DNA of 64,000 nt from Terribacillus saccharophilus (GTDB taxonomy: Bacteria > Bacillota > Bacilli > Bacillales > Amphibacillaceae). Under the pieces are notes generated by a model. The model saw nothing but the letters and a program-made list of their open reading frames with translations. It made no database searches and was not told where the DNA came from. The position numbers and the translations under genes are program-made. Shown here piece by piece: positions 55,156-63,031 of the stretch. Where the stretch lies: the NCBI GenBank assembly GCA_900110015.1, contig FOCD01000001.1, forward strand, positions 186,001-250,000, read 5' to 3'. Each line of letters opens with the position of its first letter. Positions within the stretch are counted from its first letter, which is position 1.

Positions 55156-56898
55156 ATGGTGAACAGCAGCAAGAAACGTTGGATCTGGGCAGCTTGGGCT
55201 ATCATTTGGCCAGCTTCCCTGTTTCTAATCTATCAACAGACAAATTTGGATAATTTGAAATGGCTTGATTTAGGCGCATTCACTGCTTTGGCTATTATTG
55301 TGGCGCTATTTCCAATCATGGTGAACCAGATTCCTGTCTTTTTCCTGAACGGTATTACGCTTGTCATTTACTTGAATTTTGGTTTGTTTGTAGAACTGAT
55401 TATTACGACCATAAGTGTCACAATTGTGCTGCTGCAAGTGCGCATGACAAAAAAAGATCTGTTTCGTATACCGTTAAATTATATGATGTTCTTCCTGATG
55501 AGTATCTCGGCAGCGGGAGTATATAATTTATTTGACCTTCCCGGAGACGCTTCCCAAGCATTGGAAACACCAATGCATATTATCGGGATCCTGGCTTACT
55601 CCATGACGTTATTCATGATGAATCATATCCTTATTACCCTGACCAGAAGATATATCTATGGAAAGAGAGATAAATTCTTTGAACGTAGCTTTTTCTGGGA
55701 ATTCATGACGACCATCTATATTTTGCCAGCTGCACTGCTGCTACACCTGCTTTATCACCAAATTGGCGCCGTCGCGGTTATCTTTATCGGTTTTTCAATT
55801 GTGAGTACATCTTATATATTGAGACTCTATTACAGAAGCAGCAATATGAATGAGCATCTTCGAAACGTCAGTGAAGTGGGGCATGAATTAACTGCACAGC
55901 TGAATGTTAAAGAGACATTGGATCTATTTATGGAACGAATTGTATCTGTCGTTCCAGCGGATCAAGCCTATCTGTATGATGTGACAAATGGCGAGGAACT
56001 GAAATTGATCCGACTATATGATCCCAAAAAGCTTTCTTTCTACCAAAAAGGTGATCGAATGAAAAAAGGCGAAGGTGTAGCAGGACTTGTATGGAAGAAA
56101 GGCGTCGGAGTTCGCTATGGAAAACGAAAACAATGGGCTGACAAGTGGAAGGTAATAGCTCCAACTGATAGCGAAAGTCTTATGTGTTTGCCGATTGAAC
56201 GTGATAACGAAATTATTGGTATCCTCGTGATTTTATCCGAACAGCGAAATATTTACGAGAAATATCAATTCATGCTGATAGAGTTGCTGGCAAACTTCAT
56301 GGCCGTAAGTCTTCTTAATGCGCAGCATTACGAACAGACAAAGCAAATTGGTGAGCGATGTGCATTAACCGGTTTATATAACTACCGATACTTTGATGAT
56401 GCGCTTAAGGGACTATTTCAAGAGGGTGCACCTAAAAATCCTGTGTCATTGATTATGATGGATCTAGATCATTTTAAACAAGTGAATGACACATATGGAC
56501 ATGAAGCTGGTAATGATGTACTGCGAGAGGTGGCTGCAAGATTGAGGCAGGAGATAGTGGATGATGCTGCGATTCTGGCTCGGTACGGAGGAGAAGAATT
56601 TGCAGTCATCTTACCTAACTGCGATTCTATACGAGCAGCGGAAGTTGCTGATTTATTATGGCACAGCATTATTGCACAACCTTTCCATACAAAAAATACA
56701 TTAGATTCCGATCAGAACGTCTCATTAAAAATGACTGTCAGTGTCGGAGTCGCGTCTTATCCGGAGAACAGTGAAGATGACTTGGAATTAGTCCGGCATG
56801 CCGATCGTGCGATGTACGTCGGTGCTAAGCAAAAAGGCCGAAATAGAGTAAGTATCTATCATGAACTGAATCAAAAAACCGAAAACATTCCTTCGTAA
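55156..56898 (+). CDS. Membrane GAF-GGDEF diguanylate cyclase
   Basis: A 580-residue protein. The first 230 residues hold about six membrane helices, followed by a GAF domain (about 245-395; MCLPIERDNEIIGILVILSE) and a GGDEF domain (about 415-575). The GGDEF site is RYGGEEFAVILPNC with MMDLDHFKQVNDTYGHEAG, so cyclic-di-GMP synthesis is expected. No RxxD inhibitory site occurs five residues before GGEEF. GGAAGGAAG precedes the ATG. It lies between folC and YceI as a single-gene unit. Confidence 0.92.
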   Translation: MVNSSKKRWIWAAWAIIWPASLFLIYQQTNLDNLKWLDLGAFTALAIIVALFPIMVNQIPVFFLNGITLVIYLNFGLFVELIITTISVTIVLLQVRMTKKDLFRIPLNYMMFFLMSISAAGVYNLFDLPGDASQALETPMHIIGILAYSMTLFMMNHILITLTRRYIYGKRDKFFERSFFWEFMTTIYILPAALLLHLLYHQIGAVAVIFIGFSIVSTSYILRLYYRSSNMNEHLRNVSEVGHELTAQLNVKETLDLFMERIVSVVPADQAYLYDVTNGEELKLIRLYDPKKLSFYQKGDRMKKGEGVAGLVWKKGVGVRYGKRKQWADKWKVIAPTDSESLMCLPIERDNEIIGILVILSEQRNIYEKYQFMLIELLANFMAVSLLNAQHYEQTKQIGERCALTGLYNYRYFDDALKGLFQEGAPKNPVSLIMMDLDHFKQVNDTYGHEAGNDVLREVAARLRQEIVDDAAILARYGGEEFAVILPNCDSIRAAEVADLLWHSIIAQPFHTKNTLDSDQNVSLKMTVSVGVASYPENSEDDLELVRHADRAMYVGAKQKGRNRVSIYHELNQKTENIPS

Positions 56899-56913
56899 AA
56901 GGAATGTTTTTTT
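56884..56913 (+). terminator. Terminator after the GGDEF gene, overlapping its 3' end
   Basis: The stem AACATTCCT/AGGAATGTT with a 7-base loop is followed by six T residues. Confidence 0.87.
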
Positions 56914-56925
56914 ATAAAGTAATGC

Positions 56926-56972
56926 TTGACGTAACAAAGTGATTAATATATAGTTACTTACGTAAAGTAACT
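56926..56972 (+). promoter_or_regulatory. YceI promoter with palindromic operator
   Basis: TTGACG and TATAGT are 17 bases apart. The palindrome AGTTACTT-ACGTA-AAGTAACT (56952-56972) overlaps the -10 and start region, the placement of a repressor site. MarR/DUF24-type control would fit, but no such regulator is encoded here. Confidence 0.78.
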
Positions 56973-57004
56973 TAATAAATAAACACTACTGAGGAGGAAC
57001 AAAC

Positions 57005-57532
57005 ATGGCAGTATTGAAATTAGATAAAGCACACAGCGGTATTGCATTCACAGTAAAACATATGATGGTTTCCAAAGCTAAGGGGAAATTCGAAGACTTC
57101 GACGTACAATTCAGCGGGGACTTGAATAATTTGGATAACGCATCCGTTACAGCAACAATTCAGGCGGCTACAATCAACACAGGCAACGCAGACCGCGACG
57201 GTCACCTGCAATCCGGAGACTTCTTCGACGCAGCTAACCACCCTGCCATGACATTCAAAAGCAAATCTATTAAGAAAGTATCCGATGATGAATTCGAAAT
57301 CACTGGAGACTTCACAATCAAAGACGTAACTAACGAAGAAACATTCAAAGTAGAATACAACGGCACTTCCAAAAACCCAATGGACGGCAGCACAATCGCC
57401 GGCTTCGAAGTAGAGGGCAAAATCAACCGTGAAGCATACGGTTTGACTTACAACGCAGCACTTGAAACAGGCGGCGTATTGATCGGTAAAGATGTTAAGT
57501 TCACTGCTGACTTTGAGTTTGTAGTAGAATAA
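57005..57532 (+). CDS. YceI family lipid-binding protein
   Basis: A 175-residue lipocalin-like barrel. The family pattern runs LDKAHSGIAFTVKHMMVSKA, then DRDGHLQSGDFFDAANHPAM and FEITGDFTIKDVTNEETFKV. YceI proteins bind long isoprenoids or polyprenyl lipids in a hydrophobic tunnel. No signal peptide is present, so this copy is cytosolic, as in other Bacillaceae. GAGGAGG supports the ATG. Expression appears to be under the palindromic operator at the promoter. Confidence 0.92.
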   Translation: MAVLKLDKAHSGIAFTVKHMMVSKAKGKFEDFDVQFSGDLNNLDNASVTATIQAATINTGNADRDGHLQSGDFFDAANHPAMTFKSKSIKKVSDDEFEITGDFTIKDVTNEETFKVEYNGTSKNPMDGSTIAGFEVEGKINREAYGLTYNAALETGGVLIGKDVKFTADFEFVVE

Positions 57533-57544
57533 GAATGATATAGG

Positions 57545-57577
57545 AAAGACCTATCCCTGGGGATAGGTCTTTTATTT
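57545..57577. terminator. Bidirectional terminator between YceI and the prepilin fusion gene
   Basis: The 12-bp perfect stem AAAGACCTATCC/GGATAGGTCTTT with a CTGG loop has T residues after it. It abuts the stop of the minus-strand gene. Confidence 0.9.
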
Positions 57578-59383
57578 TTGGCATTTTTGGTTGTTTGGGA
57601 GGATTTTTAGTTCGTGACCAGTATAAGGCTGATCCATTTTAATATCTCCTTTGGCGCAGATTGTTCCGCCGCCCCAGTCGGGTGATATTTTACCTTTGAT
57701 GTGGATATCTCCATCAGCAATTATTTTTGCATTCTGTGGCACGTGGACATTACCATTTAAATAAGCATTACCTTTTACGTACATAATGGCACCTTGATCC
57801 ATATTAATTGAACCGTTAACAGTTGTATTCTCATTTATAGTAAACTGTCCACCACTATTACGTAAAGTTATATCATTACCAAAGGTTGCGGCTCCAGAAA
57901 CATTAAATTTTGCATTTGTTTCAATAAGAGTAGTCCCATCTACTACTACATTACCGTTGATAGAAAGCTCGGCACTATTACGTACGGTCAAGCTTTTCTT
58001 GAATGTTCCAGGTCCATTAGCAGTCACATATGCACTGCTGTTCAACGTAGTGTCTCCACCCGCATATATATCTTTACCGATCTCAAGACGAGCATCGTTT
58101 TCAAGATTTAAATTTCCTGCAATTTCAGCAGCCTTTTCCATTTTAACAGTTGATTGAGAGTACATTTTAAGAACGGGTGCAGTCAATTTTCCGCCAGAAG
58201 TATAAGTGCTGAAATTTTGAAACTCAAGATCGTTCTTATAAGTTGCATCTCCGCCTACACAACTAGCACTTTTCGTGAAGAAATGACCGCTTCCAACTTC
58301 AACATTGCCGTGAACCATTAAAACGGATTGATTATGTGCAGTGAGTTGATTTGTTATAAAAAGTGTACCAGTTTCTAAAGAAGATTTGGCAAACAGTCCC
58401 AAGCTCTGATTTACAGATGTTTTATTGCCAATATTCGTATCAGAAGATTCTTGAAGATCCAATGAGCCATTTACATTAAAATCATGGTTTACTTCGAATA
58501 ATATCTTATGAATAGAGACACTGTTTGGAATGGTAAGACTCCCATTTGAAACTTTTACACTATTATATTTATTTGTATTGAATTGTGTTTCGGAAAGAGT
58601 AGTATCTCCTGTATATACGCTATCTTCTCTTTTATTACCGTTTCCTTTTCCTTTATCTGTATTAGTCTTGACTATCTCATCTTCTAATACTTTACAGGTT
58701 CCCAGGATTGGTGAATCTGTGTCAGGTTCATCAGGTGTTTCTGGTTTTGGTTCTTCGTCATCAGGATTACTTGGTGTCTCTGTTCCTCCATCTCCAGGGT
58801 TATCTGAATTATCTCCAGGATTTTCCTCGCCTTCCCCAGGAGTTGTCGGTTCACCTGGTTCCTCTTCATCTTTACCATCGTCACCACCCCCATTGTCTGG
58901 ATTTGTAGGAGGGGGTGCAGGTTGTGAAATAGTAACAGTTAAGTCATCAGCAGTTGGCTTAGTAAATGCTGTGTCTACGACAAAAGGCTCAATTATTTCA
59001 TCACCATCTATTTTAGATATAGTAAAATTTACTTGCAAAGTTTGTTTCTCTGGTTGAGAATAAAAGCAATTAGAACTATTTTCGCCTGGATAAGAAAAGT
59101 TTATCTCACTGATTTGGTTACCCGGTGTAAGTTGTAAATGTATATCATCGGTTTGAATGGTACCATTTTCTACACACACTTTATCCAACGTGTCGTTTTC
59201 ATAAGCGGTGCGCAGCACTTGTGTTACATAATTAGCATCATTTCGCAAACTGTTTGTCTGTTTAGCATTGCCATCTTGCTGCAGCGCCTGAGCAGTTACT
59301 GTAACTGCCGAGATTGTAATCAAACTAAACAAAACTAAAGCGCCAAGCAGTTCAATTAAAGTAAATCCTTTTTCATTCGACAT
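57572..59383 (-). CDS. Prepilin-like protein with a proline-rich linker and repetitive beta-helix-like body
   Basis: A 603-residue protein. The type IV prepilin processing site and hydrophobic helix start it (GFTLIELLGALVLFSLITIS, residues 6-25). A Pro/Gly/Asp/Glu-rich low-complexity linker (about 165-235) follows, then a long body (about 260-600) of short repeating strands rich in Asn/Gly/Val/Ser, such as SLTIPNSVSIHKI, IYAGGDTTLNSSA and VNGSINMDQGAIMYVKG. That pattern suggests a right-handed beta-helix of the bactofilin/polymer-forming kind. Cysteines lie in the N-terminal third and near the end. The ATG at 59383 has GGGAG upstream; earlier in-frame codons are rejected. Role: a minor or tip pilin, by inference. 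Confidence 0.8.
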   Translation of the reverse strand: MSNEKGFTLIELLGALVLFSLITISAVTVTAQALQQDGNAKQTNSLRNDANYVTQVLRTAYENDTLDKVCVENGTIQTDDIHLQLTPGNQISEINFSYPGENSSNCFYSQPEKQTLQVNFTISKIDGDEIIEPFVVDTAFTKPTADDLTVTISQPAPPPTNPDNGGGDDGKDEEEPGEPTTPGEGEENPGDNSDNPGDGGTETPSNPDDEEPKPETPDEPDTDSPILGTCKVLEDEIVKTNTDKGKGNGNKREDSVYTGDTTLSETQFNTNKYNSVKVSNGSLTIPNSVSIHKILFEVNHDFNVNGSLDLQESSDTNIGNKTSVNQSLGLFAKSSLETGTLFITNQLTAHNQSVLMVHGNVEVGSGHFFTKSASCVGGDATYKNDLEFQNFSTYTSGGKLTAPVLKMYSQSTVKMEKAAEIAGNLNLENDARLEIGKDIYAGGDTTLNSSAYVTANGPGTFKKSLTVRNSAELSINGNVVVDGTTLIETNAKFNVSGAATFGNDITLRNSGGQFTINENTTVNGSINMDQGAIMYVKGNAYLNGNVHVPQNAKIIADGDIHIKGKISPDWGGGTICAKGDIKMDQPYTGHELKILPNNQKCQK

Positions 59384-59420
59384 AATAAACACTCCCGAAA
59401 ATAAAGATGAGGTGGTATAG

Positions 59421-59873
59421 ATGAAAGAACAACACGGTTTCACGTTGCTTGAGATTTTAGTCAGTATAACAATTCTAGCAATTGTCATTATCGCTTTTAT
59501 TCCGATTTTCACACAGGCAGCAATACATAATAGAGTTAATGGTGAAACATTAAGGTCGAACGAAGCTGCTCAAGTTGTAGCTGCAAAGTTTGAAACTCTT
59601 TTAGATATTCAAAAAATAATAGGGAATACTGCATCTCTTGCTGAGTGTTCCTCCCAACCGGTGCCTAAAGCAGTACCATTTCCAGAGGTTGAAAGAGTAG
59701 GAGATACAAATTATGAGGTTAATGTATCGCTATGCGACTATAACGAAGGTAACGTTACAGGTCTTACCCAAGCCATTTTTTCAGTTAAGAATACTGAAAA
59801 TTCTCCTGTTTCGGAAGGTACTGCTATAAAATTTTTAAGGAATGAGGAGGGTACCAATGCACAAACTCCATAA
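59421..59873 (+). CDS. Type IV prepilin (PilV/GspI-like)
   Basis: A 150-residue pseudopilin. The class III signal ends at HGFTLLEILVSITILAIVII, with Gly before Phe for PilD/ComC-type processing and Glu at mature position 5; the rest is a soluble domain with two Cys. It begins the plus-strand pilus operon only 37 bases from the divergent prepilin-fusion gene. GAGGTGG precedes the ATG, and the next gene overlaps it by 17 bases. Confidence 0.9.
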   Translation: MKEQHGFTLLEILVSITILAIVIIAFIPIFTQAAIHNRVNGETLRSNEAAQVVAAKFETLLDIQKIIGNTASLAECSSQPVPKAVPFPEVERVGDTNYEVNVSLCDYNEGNVTGLTQAIFSVKNTENSPVSEGTAIKFLRNEEGTNAQTP

Positions 59874-60240
59874 TGAGAAAGGGGCCGCTTTGGTACTTGT
59901 TCTTTGGATAATTGTATTGTTAACAATTTTAGGGACAATACTTTTCTCGCAGCTTTTGACCACTACCCTACAAATGAATAAACAGGAAGAATCTACGATT
60001 GAGTCGGATCTATCTAATATGGCCACTTTGTATGTAAGTACGTTCATCAATCAGCAGAATGCTACACGGGATTCTCTGGAAGAAACACTGGGGCGACTGC
60101 CCGGACAAATTGAAATTGATAATAATACAATCAAATTAGAAGCCAATGTAAATGAAAATAACGAGAACGAAATTGTATTAGATATAACCATTGATGAAAC
60201 TGAGGGTCATCGTAAAGAAATAATTCCGATACAACAGTAG
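59857..60240 (+). CDS. PilX-like pilus assembly protein
   Basis: A 127-residue protein with a positively charged start (MHKLHNEKGAALVLVLWIIV) and one N-terminal transmembrane helix, the pattern of PilX/GspK minor pilins; the Gly-Ala-Ala site resembles a prepilin cleavage site. The C-terminal domain is acidic and Asn-rich. The ATG at 59857 has GAGGAGG 6 bases upstream, so the earlier ATG at 59842 is not used. Its start overlaps the end of the prepilin gene. Confidence 0.78.
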   Translation: MHKLHNEKGAALVLVLWIIVLLTILGTILFSQLLTTTLQMNKQEESTIESDLSNMATLYVSTFINQQNATRDSLEETLGRLPGQIEIDNNTIKLEANVNENNENEIVLDITIDETEGHRKEIIPIQQ

Positions 60241-60268
60241 TAATGGATATCCGACTAAAGTATTGCTT

Positions 60269-60283
60269 TTAGATTTAATCTAA
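60269..60283. promoter_or_regulatory. Perfect 7-1-7 palindrome upstream of pilB
   Basis: TTAGATT-T-AATCTAA lies in the 116-base gap before pilB. No T run follows, so it may be an operator. A ComK-type AAAAN5TTTT box was not clearly found. Confidence 0.4.
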
Positions 60284-60356
60284 GACTATATTATTAGTAA
60301 TCTAATAGCAATAGACGGAAAGAATTTTGTATAAACTTGAGATAGGAAGTGGAATT

Positions 60357-61979
60357 GTGGCGAAAAAGAAGAAACTGGGTGAATTGCTGAAGAAAGCTGG
60401 ACTAGTTACTGAGGAGCAAATTGTGGCTGCAATACAAGAGCAGCAATCGGGGCAAAAACTCGGGGATTTGCTGCTTGAAAAAGGATACATAACGGAACAG
60501 CAATTGATAGAAGTACTGGAATTCCAGCTTGGTATTCCTCATGTTTCTCTTTTCCGCTATCCTTTCCAATTCGAGTTGGTGAAACTTGTACCAATTCAAT
60601 TTGCTCGTAAGCATATTATCATCCCATTAAGCAGAGAGAACAATATTTTAACAGTTGCGATGCATGATCCAATGGACTATTACGCAATCGATGATATGGA
60701 AATGTACACTGGGTTTTCCATTAAGCCTGTCATAGCAGCTAAAGCAGATATTCTGGAAGCTATTACAGCTGTTTACAAGGAAGCAGAAACTGGTGAAACT
60801 CGAAATGACGCAGCTGCAGAAGCTGCTCCGGCCATTCGAATAGTTGAACAACTGATCGCTGCGGGAGTACAGCTAAAAGCTAGTGACATACATATGGATC
60901 CTTATGAAAATGAAGTGCAAGTTCGCTATCGGATAGACGGTGATCTTCGTCGTGAGCGTACCTTGCCCAAATCAATTCAGGCCGCAGTGGTTGCCCGTGT
61001 CAAAATCTTAGCCAACATGAATATTACGGAGACACGTTTACCGCAAGATGGCCGGATTAAACTAAAAATGGAGAATACCCATGTGGATTTGCGGATTAGC
61101 GTATTGCCGACAGTTTTCGGTGAGAAAGTTGTTATCCGGATACTTGATTTAAGCAACGTGGTCAAAGGTTTGGATGAACTTGATTTTAGTGAAGAGAACT
61201 ATCAGAAATACAGTCATTTAATTGAGCAACCATCTGGGCTGATTTTGTTTACTGGTCCAACTGGTTCAGGTAAATCTTCGGGACTTTACGCATCAATTAA
61301 TCATTTGAATCGTGAGCAGTATAACATTATAACTGTTGAGGACCCGGTGGAATTTGAGCTTCAAGGTGTGAATCAGATGCAGGTGAACAGCAATATAGGC
61401 CTCACCTTTGCAACGGGTTTGCGTTCAATTCTCCGTCAGGATCCAAATATTATCATGGTCGGAGAAATACGGGACAGTGAAACTGCAGAAATTGCAGTCC
61501 GTGCATCACTCACTGGTCACCTTGTGTTCAGTACATTGCATACGAATAATGCTATTGCCTCCATACCTCGTTTAATGGACATGAAAATTGAACCGTATTT
61601 GGTTGTTTCTTCAGTTTCCGGTGTTGTTTCACAGCGGCTTGTCAAACGAATTTGTCGAGATTGTAAGGAAGCTTATTCCCCAACAGCTGTGGAAGCAGAG
61701 TTGTTGGGACGACATGGCTTAGATAGTGAAACTTTATACCGAGGTAAAGGATGCAACAGCTGCAAACAAACAGGTTATAAAGGACGGATGGCAGTCCATG
61801 AGCTTCTTGTTGTGGATGACCAAATCCGTGACTTGCTTATTAAAAACCGTTCAGTAGATGAAATCAAACAAGCAGCAATAGAAAATGGCATGAAAATGTT
61901 AATTGATGATGGATTAGAGAAGGCGTTACAAGGAATGACAACAGTGGAAGAGGTTCTGCGGATTACCGTGGATAGTTAA
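60357..61979 (+). CDS. pilB: Type IV pilus assembly ATPase PilB (GspE family)
   Basis: A 540-residue ATPase that drives pilus extension. An N-terminal MshEN-type domain (about 5-130, with GQKLGDLLLEKGYITEQQLI) precedes the T2SSE ATPase core. Walker A is FTGPTGSGKSSGLYAS; the Asp box and Walker B ILRQDPNIIMVGEIRDSETA follow, and a tetracysteine zinc site is present (RICRDC and CNSCK). The GTG at 60357 follows AGGAAGTGG. It starts the pilB-pilT-pilC run, 11 bases before pilT. Confidence 0.94.
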   Translation: MAKKKKLGELLKKAGLVTEEQIVAAIQEQQSGQKLGDLLLEKGYITEQQLIEVLEFQLGIPHVSLFRYPFQFELVKLVPIQFARKHIIIPLSRENNILTVAMHDPMDYYAIDDMEMYTGFSIKPVIAAKADILEAITAVYKEAETGETRNDAAAEAAPAIRIVEQLIAAGVQLKASDIHMDPYENEVQVRYRIDGDLRRERTLPKSIQAAVVARVKILANMNITETRLPQDGRIKLKMENTHVDLRISVLPTVFGEKVVIRILDLSNVVKGLDELDFSEENYQKYSHLIEQPSGLILFTGPTGSGKSSGLYASINHLNREQYNIITVEDPVEFELQGVNQMQVNSNIGLTFATGLRSILRQDPNIIMVGEIRDSETAEIAVRASLTGHLVFSTLHTNNAIASIPRLMDMKIEPYLVVSSVSGVVSQRLVKRICRDCKEAYSPTAVEAELLGRHGLDSETLYRGKGCNSCKQTGYKGRMAVHELLVVDDQIRDLLIKNRSVDEIKQAAIENGMKMLIDDGLEKALQGMTTVEEVLRITVDS

Positions 61980-61990
61980 GGAGAGGCAAG

Positions 61991-63031
61991 ATGAAAGAGA
62001 CATTTGATGAATTATTAATTACTGCCATGGAAATGAAAGCATCAGATATTCATATGACGGTTGCTGTACCGCCTGTTTTTCGTGTGCATGGTGTGTTAAG
62101 GCGCCATCAGGGTGAAAATCTTACTCCTAATGATACCGAACAGATGGCAAAGACAATCTTGAGTGAGAAATTGTGGGAACGGTTTAAAGAAATAGGGGAA
62201 GTAGATTTATCCTATAGCATCCCAGGAGTCTCTCGTTTTCGTATTAATGTGTATCATCAACGTGGTTGTGTTTCATTAGCAGTAAGGGTTGTGCCAAGAA
62301 ATGTACCGACTCTGGAAGATCTTGATTTACCGGATGTGCTGAAAATTCTATCAGGCAAGCCACAAGGTCTGCTACTAGTGACCGGACCGACTGGAAGTGG
62401 TAAAAGTACAACATTGGCTGCAATGATTCATCATATGAATACAAGCATGCAGCGCCATATTATTACTCTAGAAGATCCTATTGAGTACTTACATAAGCAT
62501 AATCAGTGCATTATTGACCAACGAGAAGTTGGACTAGACACAGATAACTTTGCAAACGGATTGCGTGCTTGTTTGCGTCAGGATCCTGATGTAATCCTAG
62601 TAGGGGAGCTTCGTGATTTGGAAACTATATCGACGGCAATCACAGCTGCAGAAACAGGTCATCTTGTTCTTGCAACGTTGCATACTAGCTCTGCTTCACA
62701 AACAATAGATCGAATCGTTGATGTGTTCCCGGCTGAACAGCAGCCGCAAATCCGTATTCAGCTTGCCAGTGTTTTGACGGCAGTATTGTCGCAGCGCTTG
62801 GTTAGACGAGCTGATGGACAAGGAAGGAAAGCACTGACTGAGCTGCTTATCAGTACGTCTGCGATTAAGAATTTAATTCGTAACGGAAAAATGCATCAGA
62901 TTCCAAGTGTTATGCAGACTTCACGTGACCAAGGAATGCACACGATGGATATGAGCATTCGCAAGATGGTCGCATCGGGAATTGTAACAATGGATCAGGT
63001 GGCACCATTCTTGGAAGAACGGGGTGTATAA
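61991..63031 (+). CDS. pilT: Type IV pilus retraction ATPase PilT
   Basis: A 346-residue ATPase of the PilT branch, which depolymerises the pilus for twitching or DNA uptake. The start DIHMTVAVPPVFRVHGVL, Walker A LLVTGPTGSGKSTTL, RQDPDVILVGELRDLETIST and the PilT-specific GHLVLATLHTSSASQTIDRI are clear. AAGGAGAGG supports the ATG. pilC begins on the base after the stop codon. A retraction ATPase distinguishes this system from the plain com pseudopilus of B. subtilis, which lacks PilT. Confidence 0.94.
   Translation: MKETFDELLITAMEMKASDIHMTVAVPPVFRVHGVLRRHQGENLTPNDTEQMAKTILSEKLWERFKEIGEVDLSYSIPGVSRFRINVYHQRGCVSLAVRVVPRNVPTLEDLDLPDVLKILSGKPQGLLLVTGPTGSGKSTTLAAMIHHMNTSMQRHIITLEDPIEYLHKHNQCIIDQREVGLDTDNFANGLRACLRQDPDVILVGELRDLETISTAITAAETGHLVLATLHTSSASQTIDRIVDVFPAEQQPQIRIQLASVLTAVLSQRLVRRADGQGRKALTELLISTSAIKNLIRNGKMHQIPSVMQTSRDQGMHTMDMSIRKMVASGIVTMDQVAPFLEERGV

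Noticed and set aside
58530-59057. Open frame of 175 codons on the plus strand in the prepilin-fusion gene
   Set aside because: Complement of the Pro/Gly/Asp-rich linker; low-complexity Ser/Pro/Leu product and no ribosome site.
60241-60356. ComK box before pilB
   Set aside because: Only an imperfect AAAG-N5-CTTT is present, not paired AAAAN5TTTT boxes.
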